Shown: positions 1 through 10,062, counted from the first letter of the stretch. The stretch is 64,000 bases of DNA from JAZKFT01 sp965246935 (GCA_965246935.1 CBDFGC010000001.1:434001-498000); one strand, 5' to 3'. A program made the numbers and translations. Notes: generated by a model not told the origin, from the letters alone.

Positions 1-2372
1 TTTACCCGGTAGCCGGCCTGTAAACGGAATTTATTTTTATAGCCCACAGATGCACTCATAGAAGGATAGATGGTCGTCGTTACCGTATTTATAATTTTTC
101 CGTTCAGCATCAGTGGAGATGCAGAATTATACAAACCGGCATTGAAACTTGTATTATAATTCCAATTGTTTTTGTTGTATGATTTGTTCACATTCAATGA
201 GAGATTATAGTTCGTAACTCTTTTGAGATTGATGTAACCTTCCACTGTTTTGCCATCAGGGAATACCTGGCGGGAATTACCAATGGCATCTTTTACCGTA
301 TTTATATTGCTCCAGATATTAAAATTTAATTTGGAACGGTCGAAATATTTGTAATAACCCAACGAATAATCACTGCTTTTAGCAGGCTTTAAATTGGGAT
401 TGCCACTGGTAATATAAAACGGGTTGGAGCTGTCGGTAACCGGCCGCAGACTGCCGGCATAGGGTTCCTGCAGACTACGGCTATAATTGAAGCTAATACC
501 TTTGAAATTTATCTCAATTACGGGTGTAACCAGGTTATATTTCCTGTTGATTACCGGAATGGTATCATAATTATAGCTGTTTTCTATCGCTAGGTTTCGC
601 ATTGAAATACCCGTCTGAATCGTAATCTTTTTATCACTATACCGGTAGGTAACCTGGTTGTTCAGCCGCTGTTTGTGCTGCATCAGTTGTACCGATAAGC
701 CGGGCATCAGTTCATCCTTGCCCGTAAGTTTTGAGTACTGGTAGGTATTGCCACCGGTTACATCTTTCGAATTAGTGTATTCTGCCCGCCAGCTAATACT
801 GTTCTTATCCTTCCAGTTTTTACTGAAATTATTGCTGATATTGAACCTGCGGACGGGTGTATGGTATTTCCGCAACTGCCGTAAAGAATCGGGTAAAAAA
901 TTAGTAATAATTCGTATGTATCTATTATCCGTTGCAGAAACCTGGTCTGACTCTGAATTAGAAAAACCGCCATTTAAAGACCAGTCGAGACGCAATGGCA
1001 CAAATGTTTTGGAGTAAGAAATGTCAGAATAAATGTTACTCCGGTTGCCTTTGTTACTATTGTTACCAGATGACCCGGACAGCAACGGCGCATTTGCCGA
1101 AAACCGTTTTGAGTCTGATTCTCCCTGTTGCGTATTGCTGCTAAAGTCCGAATTTATATGCACCGTTAAGTAACCGGTAGAATCCTGTTTCCATTTCAGG
1201 CCTGCACTCATCTTGTGCGAATCATCGCCATACATACCGGTGCTTCTCATATTCGTTAATAAAACCGAATCGCCGAGAAATTGCTGCGTTTCCGTTTCGT
1301 AACCCGTGCGCCGATCTGTATGGTTGTAGAAGTACTGTCCATTTAGCTGCACATCCTTGCCAATGTTATAATTGATGTTTACTCCAGCCAGGTTTTTCGT
1401 TTCTATTCCCTGGCTGTTTCTATTGGCCAGGCCTCTTGCACTTTGGCCGCCTACATCTCCCGAACGGCCGAAGCCACCTAAATCATTAAGATCCTGCATA
1501 GAAAAACCGCCCCTTCCCTGGTTATTGGAAGAGCCAATAAAACTCAGTTGCAACGTATCTCTGAAAACATTCAATATGCCACCCGCCTCGTACCGGCCAT
1601 CCGTACCATGCCCGGCGAAAAACTTACCAAACATGCCACTCTTCACCTCTTTTTTTAGTTTAATATTAATGATTTTAGGAATATCCTTTTGCTCACGGGT
1701 TTCTTTGGCAATCGTATTCTTTTCATCCACTACCTGTACTTTGGCAATGATTTCAGCAGGCAGGTTTTTTAGGATAATAACCGGGTCGGAACTAAAAAAT
1801 TCTTTTCCATCCACCATAATCTTACTTACACGCTGGCCGTTTACATATACTTCATTTCCTTCCCGCACCTCCACTCCCGGCAGTTTGCGCAGCAGGTCCT
1901 CCAGTACCGCATTAGGATGGCTTTTAAAAAAATCCGCATCAAACTCCAGCGTATCCTTATTCATTTTAATCGGGCTTACTTTGCCCATCACGACTACATC
2001 ATCCAGCACAACAAAATTTGGTGAAAGCATCACATCAATCGTAATATCAGCCAGCTTCGTATTACCGGTTTTTACAGGCATGGCCAGTGGTATCTTTTTA
2101 TCAAGATAGCCGGTTACAGAAGCAACAACAAAACCTGCCTTTTCGCTATTTACATTTTTGAAATGATATTTTCCGAGACTGTCCGTGATACCGAAATCTA
2201 CCAACACCGAATCTCTTTTACTGATGATAACGGCTGTAGCTTTGGATAATGGTTGCTTCGTAGCGGAGTCTTTTACCACTACTATTATATTCATTTTTTG
2301 ACCACTTACGTAAAAGCAGGCAACGATTAAAACCATGATCGGCAGGGTAATCCGCACCAGGTGTAAAAGCAT
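1..2372 (-). CDS. outer-membrane beta-barrel receptor (TonB-dependent-receptor-like), 3' end cut by window
   Basis: The reading frame is open from an ATG at 2372 down to base 1, so the C-terminus lies outside the window. The translation starts with a hydrophobic signal peptide ending near VSGQ. A carboxypeptidase-regulatory-like beta-sandwich follows, then a plug-like segment (LDDVVVMGKVSPIKMNKDT, later LLRKLPGVEV and VYVNGQRVSKIMVDGKEFF). The rest is a long Ser/Asn/Tyr-rich stretch of alternating beta strands. This is the layout of the Bacteroidota outer-membrane beta-barrel family related to TonB-dependent receptors (OMP_b-brl_3 type) rather than canonical SusC, and no SusD-like partner is adjacent. 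The substrate cannot be read from the sequence. A second in-frame ATG at 2337 would still leave a signal peptide. Confidence 0.85.
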   Translation of the reverse strand, partial: MLLHLVRITLPIMVLIVACFYVSGQKMNIIVVVKDSATKQPLSKATAVIISKRDSVLVDFGITDSLGKYHFKNVNSEKAGFVVASVTGYLDKKIPLAMPVKTGNTKLADITIDVMLSPNFVVLDDVVVMGKVSPIKMNKDTLEFDADFFKSHPNAVLEDLLRKLPGVEVREGNEVYVNGQRVSKIMVDGKEFFSSDPVIILKNLPAEIIAKVQVVDEKNTIAKETREQKDIPKIINIKLKKEVKSGMFGKFFAGHGTDGRYEAGGILNVFRDTLQLSFIGSSNNQGRGGFSMQDLNDLGGFGRSGDVGGQSARGLANRNSQGIETKNLAGVNINYNIGKDVQLNGQYFYNHTDRRTGYETETQQFLGDSVLLTNMRSTGMYGDDSHKMSAGLKWKQDSTGYLTVHINSDFSSNTQQGESDSKRFSANAPLLSGSSGNNSNKGNRSNIYSDISYSKTFVPLRLDWSLNGGFSNSESDQVSATDNRYIRIITNFLPDSLRQLRKYHTPVRRFNISNNFSKNWKDKNSISWRAEYTNSKDVTGGNTYQYSKLTGKDELMPGLSVQLMQHKQRLNNQVTYRYSDKKITIQTGISMRNLAIENSYNYDTIPVINRKYNLVTPVIEINFKGISFNYSRSLQEPYAGSLRPVTDSSNPFYITSGNPNLKPAKSSDYSLGYYKYFDRSKLNFNIWSNINTVKDAIGNSRQVFPDGKTVEGYINLKRVTNYNLSLNVNKSYNKNNWNYNTSFNAGLYNSASPLMLNGKIINTVTTTIYPSMSASVGYKNKFRLQAGYRV

Positions 2373-2660
2373 AAGCAGTTGGCTTGAGATGAAAAACTGG
2401 TTGGTTTGTGTTTTAATTCTAATTCGTGGTTGGTATTGCACCTTGATGTATCGCCTGTAATCAGGTGTGGTGCTGCTAAGTACAGTTAATTGAAAGATAA
2501 GTTGCTGTTATTTTACAGTGAAAATTTTTTCACTGTTTTGTTCGAATCTGCTAAACCTATTGGTGTTTCAAACCGTTACTCCTCCGCTGGCTAAAAATAA
2601 TCAGTAAAAGCCTTGGTAAAAAATTGATTCTCTGCTCATTGACTACGTAACTTTCAGCGT

Positions 2661-3353
2661 ATGGAAAATCCCGACAAACAGCAACGCATTATAGAAGCCC
2701 GTATGAAGTTGAAAGCCCGGTTTGAAGAAAAGATACGACAAACCCCTTCAGTTGCAGACAATAAGCCACAGGGCAAAGGCAAGATCAACCGGCACGGCAT
2801 GCCGGAAGTACCGGCAGGGCAAACCATTACCACCAGGTGGCCGGTGTTGGATTTAGGTGAGCAACCGCATATTTCACTAACAGCGTGGAAGTTAACCATC
2901 AACGGAGCGGTCGACTTCCCGTTAGTGCTGGCCTGGAATGATTTTATGGCACTGCCACAAACCGAAGACACCTCCGATTTTCATTGTGTAACCACCTGGA
3001 GCAAACTGAATATGAACTGGAAAGGTGTTCGCCTGCTGGACCTTGCTGCACTGGTTCAGCCTAAAGAAAACGCTACACACATTTTGTGTTATGGCTATGA
3101 TGATTACACTACAAACCTTTCGTTAGGGGAAGCCATAAAGCCCGATGTTTTATTAGTGCATACGGTTGAGGGAAAGCCTTTGCCGGCAGCGCATGGCGGA
3201 CCGGTACGGATGATAACGCCGCAACTATACGCCTGGAAAGGTTCGAAATGGATTAACCGTATTGAATTTTTAACGGCAAACCGTTTGGGGTTTTGGGAAG
3301 AAAGAGGCTACTCTAATACTGCTTATCCCTGGCGCAACGACCGGTATAGTTAG
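2661..3353 (+). CDS. sulfite oxidase-like molybdopterin-dependent oxidoreductase
   Basis: This 230-residue protein matches the small sulfite-oxidase-like oxidoreductases that carry only the molybdopterin-binding fold. Cys109 in DFHCVTTWSKL is at the position of the molybdenum-ligating cysteine, and the downstream GGPVRMITPQLYAWK and KWINRIEF segments are typical of the fold. No signal peptide or haem domain is visible, so it is probably cytoplasmic with an unknown electron partner. It starts at an ATG and is divergent from the receptor gene on its left. The substrate is not inferable, since family members act on varied S- or N-oxides. Confidence 0.85.
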   Translation: MENPDKQQRIIEARMKLKARFEEKIRQTPSVADNKPQGKGKINRHGMPEVPAGQTITTRWPVLDLGEQPHISLTAWKLTINGAVDFPLVLAWNDFMALPQTEDTSDFHCVTTWSKLNMNWKGVRLLDLAALVQPKENATHILCYGYDDYTTNLSLGEAIKPDVLLVHTVEGKPLPAAHGGPVRMITPQLYAWKGSKWINRIEFLTANRLGFWEERGYSNTAYPWRNDRYS

Positions 3354-3478
3354 TGTTGGTAAAAGGCTTTTAGGAAATAACTAATTTAATATTCTTTGTT
3401 TGTTACCTTTTTAAATACAGCAACGACCGATACTGCATGCAATAAAAATAGTTGCGATAATTAAAAAAGCAAACGAAC

Positions 3479-3931
3479 ATGAAAAATTTTGTATTGGCAT
3501 TCGCTTTTGTAATTGGATGCACTTTGATTTCAGCTAAAATTTCCGCTCAAACAATTTCTGAATTCAAAGGAGCAACGTATGTATGTTTTATAGAAGGTGA
3601 ATTTGACGGCAACCCGCAATTTGCCATGGGTTTTAAACTCAGCTTTAACAGGCTTGGAAACGTAGGAGTGGCCAGAGGAATGTCTGCAGACACACCTGAG
3701 CAAAAAAATGCTGTACAGGACTCATCCATATTTACATGCGGCGTTATGCAGGATGGCACAAAATTCTTTGGTGCAAAAAATATGCAGGGTGGTGATCAGG
3801 CGCTATTTTTTTATAAGGTGTACGACAACGGAGCAAGAGTTTGGATCGAACACAGCATTCCTGGCAGGCGGATTAATGGCTGGATGTTCAGGGTACCTGC
3901 AAAGGCTACAGACGCAAATTTTCCTAAGTAA
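3479..3931 (+). CDS. small exported protein of unknown function
   Basis: This 150-residue protein starts with a clear Sec signal peptide (MKNFVLAFAFVIGCTLISAKISAQ, cleavage expected after SAQ). The mature part of about 125 residues is mixed, with two cysteines and aromatic-rich strands (ALFFYKVYDNGARVWIEH). I recognise no domain. It is a stand-alone gene followed by a short gene-poor gap and a convergent gene. Confidence 0.65.
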   Translation: MKNFVLAFAFVIGCTLISAKISAQTISEFKGATYVCFIEGEFDGNPQFAMGFKLSFNRLGNVGVARGMSADTPEQKNAVQDSSIFTCGVMQDGTKFFGAKNMQGGDQALFFYKVYDNGARVWIEHSIPGRRINGWMFRVPAKATDANFPK

Positions 3932-4071
3932 AAGCAAGAAGGATGCTTTTTGATATAAGGATGATTGTTACAGGTCTTTATAATAAATAAACAGTATACT
4001 ATTTCTACATTTGTGTTTATGAGACCTGTAACAATTAATAAATAATCGTATTGAGAACCAGCCGTCACCCA

Positions 4072-4980
4072 TCAATCAAATAAACCACTGCTCAAATATT
4101 TCATACCCGAATCGCAGGCAACCGTAACGATGACATGCCCAAGGCCTGATTGCATTCCCAATTGAATAGCAGCGCAAACATTCATTCCACTTGAGATACC
4201 GGCAAATATGCCTTCTTCCGATGCCAGTCTTTTAGCCATAGCTCGTGCTTCCGTTTCTTCTATCGCCATTACTTCATTGTAATTCGTTTCAGTTAAAAAA
4301 GGAGGGATAAAACCTACCCCAATTCCTTCAACTTTATGCGTACCTTTTATGCCTTTTGAAATGAGTGGCGCCGATGCAGGTTCCAGCACCACGATACGGG
4401 TGGCGGCATTGGCGGCTTTTAATTCCTGCCCTACACCTGCTGCCATACCGGCTGTTCCAACGGCAGCACAGAATACGTCAATTGGCTGATTTATCTGCTG
4501 CAGTATTTCTTTGCCCATTGCCCGGTACCCATCCAGGGCATCCGGGTTGGTGAATTGCCTGGTCAGGTATGCGCCATTGCTGCTTATTTCTTCTGCACGG
4601 GCCATCATTTTTGGAATTAATTCCGGCGTTATTTTTCCGCCCTCACCGGTAATCAAATCCAATTGGCCACCAAAGAGGCGGATACTCTGTAATTTTTCTT
4701 TGGCATACACATCCGACGTAACAGCAATAAACCGGTAACCTTTTATGGTACAAACAAATGCCAATGATGTACCGGTGCTGCCTCCCGTACATTCTACCAC
4801 TGTCATGCCGGGTTTTAGTGCGCCACTTTTTTCTGCACCCTCTATCAGGCTCAGTGCCAGCCGGTCTTTGTAAGAACCGGTTGGATTATAATATTCGAGC
4901 TTTACATAAATGGCTGCGCAATTAACCGGCGGTATTTTTGTTAATCTTACCAATGGGGTATTTCCAATAGTACTGAGCAT
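4072..4980 (-). CDS. PLP-dependent cysteine synthase-family protein
   Basis: The 302-residue protein has the fold-type II PLP-enzyme signature. Lys38 in NPTGSYKDR would form the Schiff base, TGGSTGTS (about residues 65-72) would bind substrate, and GTAGMAAGVG would bind the PLP phosphate. Length and motifs fit O-acetylserine sulfhydrylase/cysteine synthase and related beta-replacement enzymes. The Ser in NPTGSYKDR is found both in cysteine synthase-like and cystathionine beta-synthase-like members, so the exact reaction is uncertain. It is a single gene with no neighbouring serine acetyltransferase. A gene-free 630-bp stretch rich in inverted repeats lies upstream. Confidence 0.85.
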   Translation of the reverse strand: MLSTIGNTPLVRLTKIPPVNCAAIYVKLEYYNPTGSYKDRLALSLIEGAEKSGALKPGMTVVECTGGSTGTSLAFVCTIKGYRFIAVTSDVYAKEKLQSIRLFGGQLDLITGEGGKITPELIPKMMARAEEISSNGAYLTRQFTNPDALDGYRAMGKEILQQINQPIDVFCAAVGTAGMAAGVGQELKAANAATRIVVLEPASAPLISKGIKGTHKVEGIGVGFIPPFLTETNYNEVMAIEETEARAMAKRLASEEGIFAGISSGMNVCAAIQLGMQSGLGHVIVTVACDSGMKYLSSGLFD

Positions 4981-5044
4981 ATCTTTTATATAAATGAGTT
5001 ATAATATAATTTTTCAGTGTTTTTATTCTGCCTTGTTTACTTCA

Positions 5045-5465
5045 AACCCTAAAGGCAATATCCTATAGTTAAGGGTGTGCATCAAATGCAGTTGGCTATA
5101 GCCCAATGTCATTAATTTAAGCCCATCGGGGCTTTCTGTTTGTAGCAAACAAAGAGGAAAAGGGAATCATTGCCACGTAGTGGCTACCCTCTTCTCTGGT
5201 CAGGTAGCCACTACGTGGCATGCACCAACATTCATTGATGTCTGTTTTCTACAAACAGGTTGCACCTACGGCGCATAGCTACTATTACAATCCTTATCTT
5301 AATGACATTGGGCTGAAGCCAATGGATACACGTAGCAGCCGTGTATTGGCTCTACATTCTCTATTGCAGATGGGGCTTTAGCCAACGGCAATTGATATAA
5401 CAAACAGTTTCAGTAACATCAACCGCTTGACTGCCTTAGTTTAATGACATTGCCCTAAAAGGGAG
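5045..5465. repeat. nested inverted-repeat element (MITE-like) in gene-free stretch 4981-5609
   Basis: This non-coding stretch carries several nested inverted repeats. The innermost is a perfect 18-bp pair at 5171-5188 and 5203-5220 (TGCCACGTAGTGGCTACC and its complement) around a 14-nt loop. Outside it are a 10-bp pair (5136-5145/5249-5258) and a perfect 16-bp pair (5100-5115/5299-5314, AGCCCAATGTCATTAA). A separate hairpin sits at 5317-5332/5340-5351. The outer edges near 5045-5075 and 5430-5465 are imperfect complements, and the motif TTAATGACATTG recurs at the right edge. No protein is encoded. The arrangement suggests a non-autonomous dispersed element, which is inference. The rest of the gap shows nothing else. 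Confidence 0.7.
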
Positions 5466-5609
5466 TTCTATTGATCTTCTAAATAAATTGAGGTTTTATG
5501 GTGCAAAGACAAAGTTTTTAAAACGCTGATAATCTAAGGTTCACCACCACCGCAGATTAGGAACCTACCATGGCTGGATAGCAACAGTTTTCATCAGACA
5601 AGCCTGCAT

Positions 5610-7175
5610 TTATTCCTCGGCCATTAGCTGCCAGCGCTTTGTCCAATTATTAAAAATAAAGGCAATATACAAAAAGCATACAGCGAGGTTTGCCAGAAAA
5701 ATTTCCGGAGAATATTGTTTTACCCAATAGCTAAACGGATAATGCAATTTTAAATAATCTTCATAGCTCGTCGTTCCGGCAACATACCCGTAATCATTAT
5801 AGTTATTAAAATTCATACTAATAATAGCCACAATTAGTAACACGACGTAAGGAGCCAGGTACACATGCCAGTTGAGGAGTACGCCACTCATCGTTTTGTT
5901 TTTATTTTGCCATAGCTGCCAAAGGCCGATGCCGCCAAAAACACCGCAACATAAGAGTACCATTATGGCGAACCCATTACTGCTGCTACCGCTTACCGCA
6001 ATTAAACCAAAAATAATTGCCCATACCAATGTACCGATTACACTGATTAAAAAAACTTTTCGGCTAAAGCGGCGGTAACATAGCAACAGGATTGAAAACG
6101 ATAGCGCCACGTATCCTACAATATTCCAGACGATCACCCGGTCCTCCCCGTTTCCACCACCGGGCTGGCAATCTTCAATCAGGCTGAACACATTTTTAAT
6201 TTCCTGACTGTTTATGTAAAAAGTGTTCCCAACCTGGTAGCCCATTACATCTTTGAACTTATTTTCCGGTATGAGGGCATCCATGGTAAAACCGGTGTCC
6301 GAAAAAACATCTTTCACAATGCTATCGACACTAAGCCGATATTTCAAACTATATTTATTTAACACCACAAACAAATCCTGTAAAGCGGCTTTTACGGAAT
6401 CTTTGCGGCCCTGCCGCAACCACCGCTGGTTGCGTTGACTGATGGTTTCTGACGGATCCGTTTTTTTAGAAGATTCTCTTACCAATTGGCGACAGTAATG
6501 TAGATAACTAAACGCATCAGAACGGCGCAGTGCTAATAGACTACGCCCGGAATCCCGGCTGCTGTTCAAATTAAAGCTGTCCGCTATATCCAACTCTTCC
6601 GATTCATAATCATAAACCGAATTTCCCTGCCTGTTTGGGTTTGCATTTGCTTCTTTATTTTTTTGAATCCGCCTGTTTCGCTCAGCACAGGTATTCAGAA
6701 TAAAATAAGCTGGTTGATCCTGAGCAATATATACAGCAGCCCTGTTTACTGTATTAATTTCCTGTATCAACTGTACCTCATTCGTAATGCTGCGAACCTT
6801 CGCCCGAACACCCCACTCGTATGACAGAAAGTAGCTGATGCTGGAAAAAACTACCAGGAAAATAATAGCAAATTCCTTGGCTAAGTACCATTTACCGATG
6901 CGGTAATAGCTTTTGAACGCATTGTTGCGCAGGTAAAATACACACCAGATAATGAGCACCACCAGCCCGCACAGGATGGACAACGTGTATTGGTTGCCAC
7001 CTCCAACACGGCCTACTGAATAATAGTCTGCAATGCTGCCTGCACTAATAGAAGAGATTCCTGCCAGTAAGAATAAAAGGTGCAATGAAATATTTACAAT
7101 GGCTACCCAAAGCAAACGGGTATTCCAAAGCAATGGGTAGTGGGTAAGCAGGTAATTATTTATTCGTTGGATCAT
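5610..7175 (-). CDS. multi-spanning membrane protein, probable partner of adjacent ABC ATPase
   Basis: This 521-residue protein has about three N-terminal membrane segments (roughly residues 20-42, 60-80 and 103-123). A large hydrophilic domain of about 220 residues follows, then four or five C-terminal membrane segments ending at NNWTKRWQLMAEE. The layout resembles ABC-2-type permeases with a big extracytoplasmic insert. The start codon lies 18 bp after the stop of the ABC ATPase gene on the same strand, so the two are probably cotranscribed and form one transporter. No family-defining motif was recognised and the substrate is unknown. Confidence 0.7.
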   Translation of the reverse strand: MIQRINNYLLTHYPLLWNTRLLWVAIVNISLHLLFLLAGISSISAGSIADYYSVGRVGGGNQYTLSILCGLVVLIIWCVFYLRNNAFKSYYRIGKWYLAKEFAIIFLVVFSSISYFLSYEWGVRAKVRSITNEVQLIQEINTVNRAAVYIAQDQPAYFILNTCAERNRRIQKNKEANANPNRQGNSVYDYESEELDIADSFNLNSSRDSGRSLLALRRSDAFSYLHYCRQLVRESSKKTDPSETISQRNQRWLRQGRKDSVKAALQDLFVVLNKYSLKYRLSVDSIVKDVFSDTGFTMDALIPENKFKDVMGYQVGNTFYINSQEIKNVFSLIEDCQPGGGNGEDRVIVWNIVGYVALSFSILLLCYRRFSRKVFLISVIGTLVWAIIFGLIAVSGSSSNGFAIMVLLCCGVFGGIGLWQLWQNKNKTMSGVLLNWHVYLAPYVVLLIVAIISMNFNNYNDYGYVAGTTSYEDYLKLHYPFSYWVKQYSPEIFLANLAVCFLYIAFIFNNWTKRWQLMAEE

Positions 7176-7193
7176 GTAAAAAAGGTTAAGGGT

Positions 7194-8366
7194 TTAAGCA
7201 ACAAAAAAACGGCGGGAAGAAGCAGAAATATCCCGGATGTATTTTACGGGCAGGCCTGCCTCACCCAGCAGGCGCAGCACATGTGCAAAAGTCGTTTCGC
7301 CGTTAAAATACAGGATATACACACCGCCATTGAACGATAGCTTTTTTAGTCCGGCTTTTTCAAAAATGCCTTGTAGCATATCCCGGTCAGCCTGTATCTC
7401 CAGTTCTACTGCCAGTTCCGTATCGGCTACCGCTGCTTGCGAAGCGGCTCCCTGGTATTTAGGCACACCCTTTTGTAAAAAGATAACCTGATCCGAAACC
7501 TTTTCTACCTCGTACAACTGCTGCGAACTCAGGATAATACTAAGTGGCGCCGTATGCGATTGAGCCAGGTAACGCAGGTCTTCCAGGATGATTTGTTGCG
7601 CCAGTATATCCAGGTTAGCCAGCGGCTCATCTAATAGTAGTACCTGCGGTTTTCGGATCAGCGTACGTGCCAGTTCGAACCGCATTTTATAACCCGAAGA
7701 AATGCGGCTCCAATTATACGTTCTGAATGGCCGCAGCCCCATTCGGGCTACAATCATCTCCGTCCATAACGTGTTTTCCGGATCGGTATACCCGGTGAAA
7801 GCAGCGGCATATTGCAGGTTGTCCATCAGGCCGCCGTACCACTGTTGCGGCCGTTGCGGAATAAAGGCCAAAGCACTTTTTGTTTCATACAACGTAGGGG
7901 GTTTTAAACTACCGTTGATATGATAACGAACCGTTCCGCTGTCGGGCAGCAGTTCGCCATGCAGTAAGCGAAGCAACGTGGTTTTACCATTTCCGTTTTC
8001 ACCAACCAAACCAATAATTTCAGCGGGTTTGAGCTGAACATCGGTAGCCGATAAACTGAACTTCCCGTGTGCATACTGCTTGGTTACACCGTTTGCAGAA
8101 AGCCTGGCAGTATCCCTGTTTTGGGCCATGCCACTGTAGCCATTACGAATCACCTGTAGCAAACCATTTACATTAGCAGTCAGCGTTGGTGTATCTGTTA
8201 TTTCAGTAACCGTATCGTACCAGTCACAAAATTTCAGTGTTTCGCTATACACATCAAAGTTGCCGGTTTCAATGGCGGCATCCAGCAGGCGGCGGTAGCC
8301 TAAATGTGCATCACCGGCAGTAAAATAGCCGGCTACTTCCTGCAGCCGGGTGTCAAAATAAGTCAT
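7194..8366 (-). CDS. ABC transporter ATP-binding protein with N-terminal helical extension
   Basis: The 390-residue protein has an approximately 85-residue N-terminal extension without membrane segments, then one ABC ATPase domain: Walker A GENGNGKTT (122-130), Q-loop FIPQRPQ (near 170), a degenerate signature ISSGYKMRFELA (222 onward) and Walker B VLLLDEPLANLD (242 onward). The H-loop position reads SSQQLYEV, with Gln where most ABC ATPases have His. About 90 further residues follow. It is the first gene of a two-gene operon with the membrane protein downstream. The altered signature and absent H-loop histidine suggest atypical ATP hydrolysis or a regulatory role, which is inference. Confidence 0.85.
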   Translation of the reverse strand: MTYFDTRLQEVAGYFTAGDAHLGYRRLLDAAIETGNFDVYSETLKFCDWYDTVTEITDTPTLTANVNGLLQVIRNGYSGMAQNRDTARLSANGVTKQYAHGKFSLSATDVQLKPAEIIGLVGENGNGKTTLLRLLHGELLPDSGTVRYHINGSLKPPTLYETKSALAFIPQRPQQWYGGLMDNLQYAAAFTGYTDPENTLWTEMIVARMGLRPFRTYNWSRISSGYKMRFELARTLIRKPQVLLLDEPLANLDILAQQIILEDLRYLAQSHTAPLSIILSSQQLYEVEKVSDQVIFLQKGVPKYQGAASQAAVADTELAVELEIQADRDMLQGIFEKAGLKKLSFNGGVYILYFNGETTFAHVLRLLGEAGLPVKYIRDISASSRRFFVA

Positions 8367-8934
8367 AAGTTAAGATGAAGGTAGGTTGAGGGCAAGGTAT
8401 TAATAATTAAACGCAGGCTGGTGTTTACTAATTTACCGGCACAAACAGTCATGGCGGAAGTACAGCAATTTATAGTAACCGCTTGTAAGAAAAGTCACAT
8501 AGGCAATACCATTTCTACTGTAGCATTAAAACAACCGAACAGTAACTATATGCAGGCAAAGTGGTTAGATAAATGTAGTAGTTCTGACGGATGATATGTG
8601 GCAAAAGGGAAAATTGACTGGTAATAAAACAGTACCAATTGCTGAAAACAGAACGAATATGTCTATGATTGAAAATCAATAACTTCGTTATAACTGGCAA
8701 TTATTGTCTCAAAAACGTATTGACACATGTTTTAGAGATAGAACGAATAAGAGTAGCGTTGATAATTAGCAACTTAAATATATTTGGAAAGTTCGCCTAA
8801 TATAGTAATCTTGGCGTTGTGTGTCATGCTATGGCGAAAGTGTTTTAAAAAATAGAACGAAACATACAGACCAGAAAGTTCCCTCTTCTAAGTAATTTAC
8901 GGTCTTTTTAGTATTGAACACATTACAAGACAAT
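8367..8934. other. intergenic, AT-rich, no gene recognised
   Basis: Divergent promoter region between the ABC operon and the epoxide hydrolase gene. It becomes visibly AT-rich from about 8500. I see no coding potential or RNA gene. A motif at about 8815-8845 (TGTGTGTCATGCTATGGCG) resembles one at 10143-10163 in front of the acetyltransferase. Confidence 0.5.
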
Positions 8935-10062
8935 ATGATAAAATCATTTTTAGCAAATGTACCTCAACAAATTCTTGATGACTTGAAGTTAAGAATCAGA
9001 AACACACGTTGGACTGATGAAATAACGAATTCAGGATGGACTTACGGAGCTAATCTTTCATATATGAAAGAATTATCAGACTATTGGATCAATACTTTTG
9101 ACTGGAGAAAAGTAGAGACTGAAATAAATTCATATCCTAACTTTATAGCAGATATTAATGGTCATAAAATTCACTTTTTGCATATTAAAGGAAAGGGAAA
9201 GAAATCTATTCCTTTAATCGTTACACATGGGTGGCCAGGCTCATTTCTGGAAATGATGAAGCTCATCCCTTTGCTAACAAAGGATGAAGAATTTTCTTTT
9301 GATTTAGTTATCCCTTCAGTTATAGGTTTTGGTTTTTCTGAAATAATTACAAAGCAAGGTTGTAATAGCGCCTTTGTTGCGGATTTATGGAATAAATTAA
9401 TGGATGAATTAGGATACGAAAAATATGGTGCACAAGGTGGTGATATTGGCTCAGGTATCAGTACATGGCTATCATTGAATTATTCTAAAAATATTATAGG
9501 CTTGCATCTCAACTATATTGCTGGTTCGTATAAGCCATTTCTTGAAAAAAATGAACCACTATCAGAAGAGGTGAAAGAATTTCAAAAATATGCAAGTAAG
9601 TGGTCGGCAGAAGAAGGGTCGTATTCGCAACAGCAAAGTTCAAAACCAATTACGCTGGCGTATGGCCTGAATGATTCGCCTATTGGCCTGTGTGCATGGA
9701 TAATAGAAAAATTTAATGGCTGGAGTGATAACAAAGGCCAAATTGAAAATGTATTTACAAAAGACGAATTACTTGCAAATGTCACGTTATACTGGATTAC
9801 ACAAACTATTCATTCATCCATTCGTATTTATAATGAAAACAGTAAACGACCATTAATATTTGAGGAAGGCAATTTTGTAAAAGTACCAGTTGGGTTTGCC
9901 AAATTTCCAAAAGAATTACCTACACCTCCACGTTCTTATATTGAAAAAGGTTTCAACATTCAACATTGGACAGAAATGCCAGCAGGCGGACATTTTGCGG
10001 CTATGGAGCAACCCAGCTTATTGGCAAAAGACATCACAAACTTTTTCAAGGTGCTTGCTTAA
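8935..10062 (+). CDS. epoxide hydrolase (alpha/beta hydrolase with EHN domain)
   Basis: The protein combines an N-terminal epoxide-hydrolase (EHN) lid domain (VPQQILDDLKLRIRNTRWT and W-rich text) with an alpha/beta-hydrolase core. The oxyanion HGWPGS motif lies near residue 100. The nucleophile Asp is in QGGDIGSG (about residue 170) and the catalytic His is in PAGGHFAAMEQP near the C-terminus. It should open epoxides to diols, or act as a juvenile-hormone-epoxide-hydrolase-like enzyme on unknown substrates. I take the ATG at 8935 as the start (375 residues). A TTG at 8914 would add seven residues. Base composition is more AT-rich than the flanking genes, as for the next gene, which hints at acquisition. 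Confidence 0.88.
   Translation: MIKSFLANVPQQILDDLKLRIRNTRWTDEITNSGWTYGANLSYMKELSDYWINTFDWRKVETEINSYPNFIADINGHKIHFLHIKGKGKKSIPLIVTHGWPGSFLEMMKLIPLLTKDEEFSFDLVIPSVIGFGFSEIITKQGCNSAFVADLWNKLMDELGYEKYGAQGGDIGSGISTWLSLNYSKNIIGLHLNYIAGSYKPFLEKNEPLSEEVKEFQKYASKWSAEEGSYSQQQSSKPITLAYGLNDSPIGLCAWIIEKFNGWSDNKGQIENVFTKDELLANVTLYWITQTIHSSIRIYNENSKRPLIFEEGNFVKVPVGFAKFPKELPTPPRSYIEKGFNIQHWTEMPAGGHFAAMEQPSLLAKDITNFFKVLA

Noticed and set aside
748..1017. Plus-strand open frames at 748-1017 and 1372-2109
   Set aside because: They are antisense shadows of the beta-barrel receptor gene, whose minus-strand frame is continuous and shows family motifs.
8515..8700. Short minus-strand frame
   Set aside because: AT-rich with no recognisable pattern, and it lies in the divergent promoter region.
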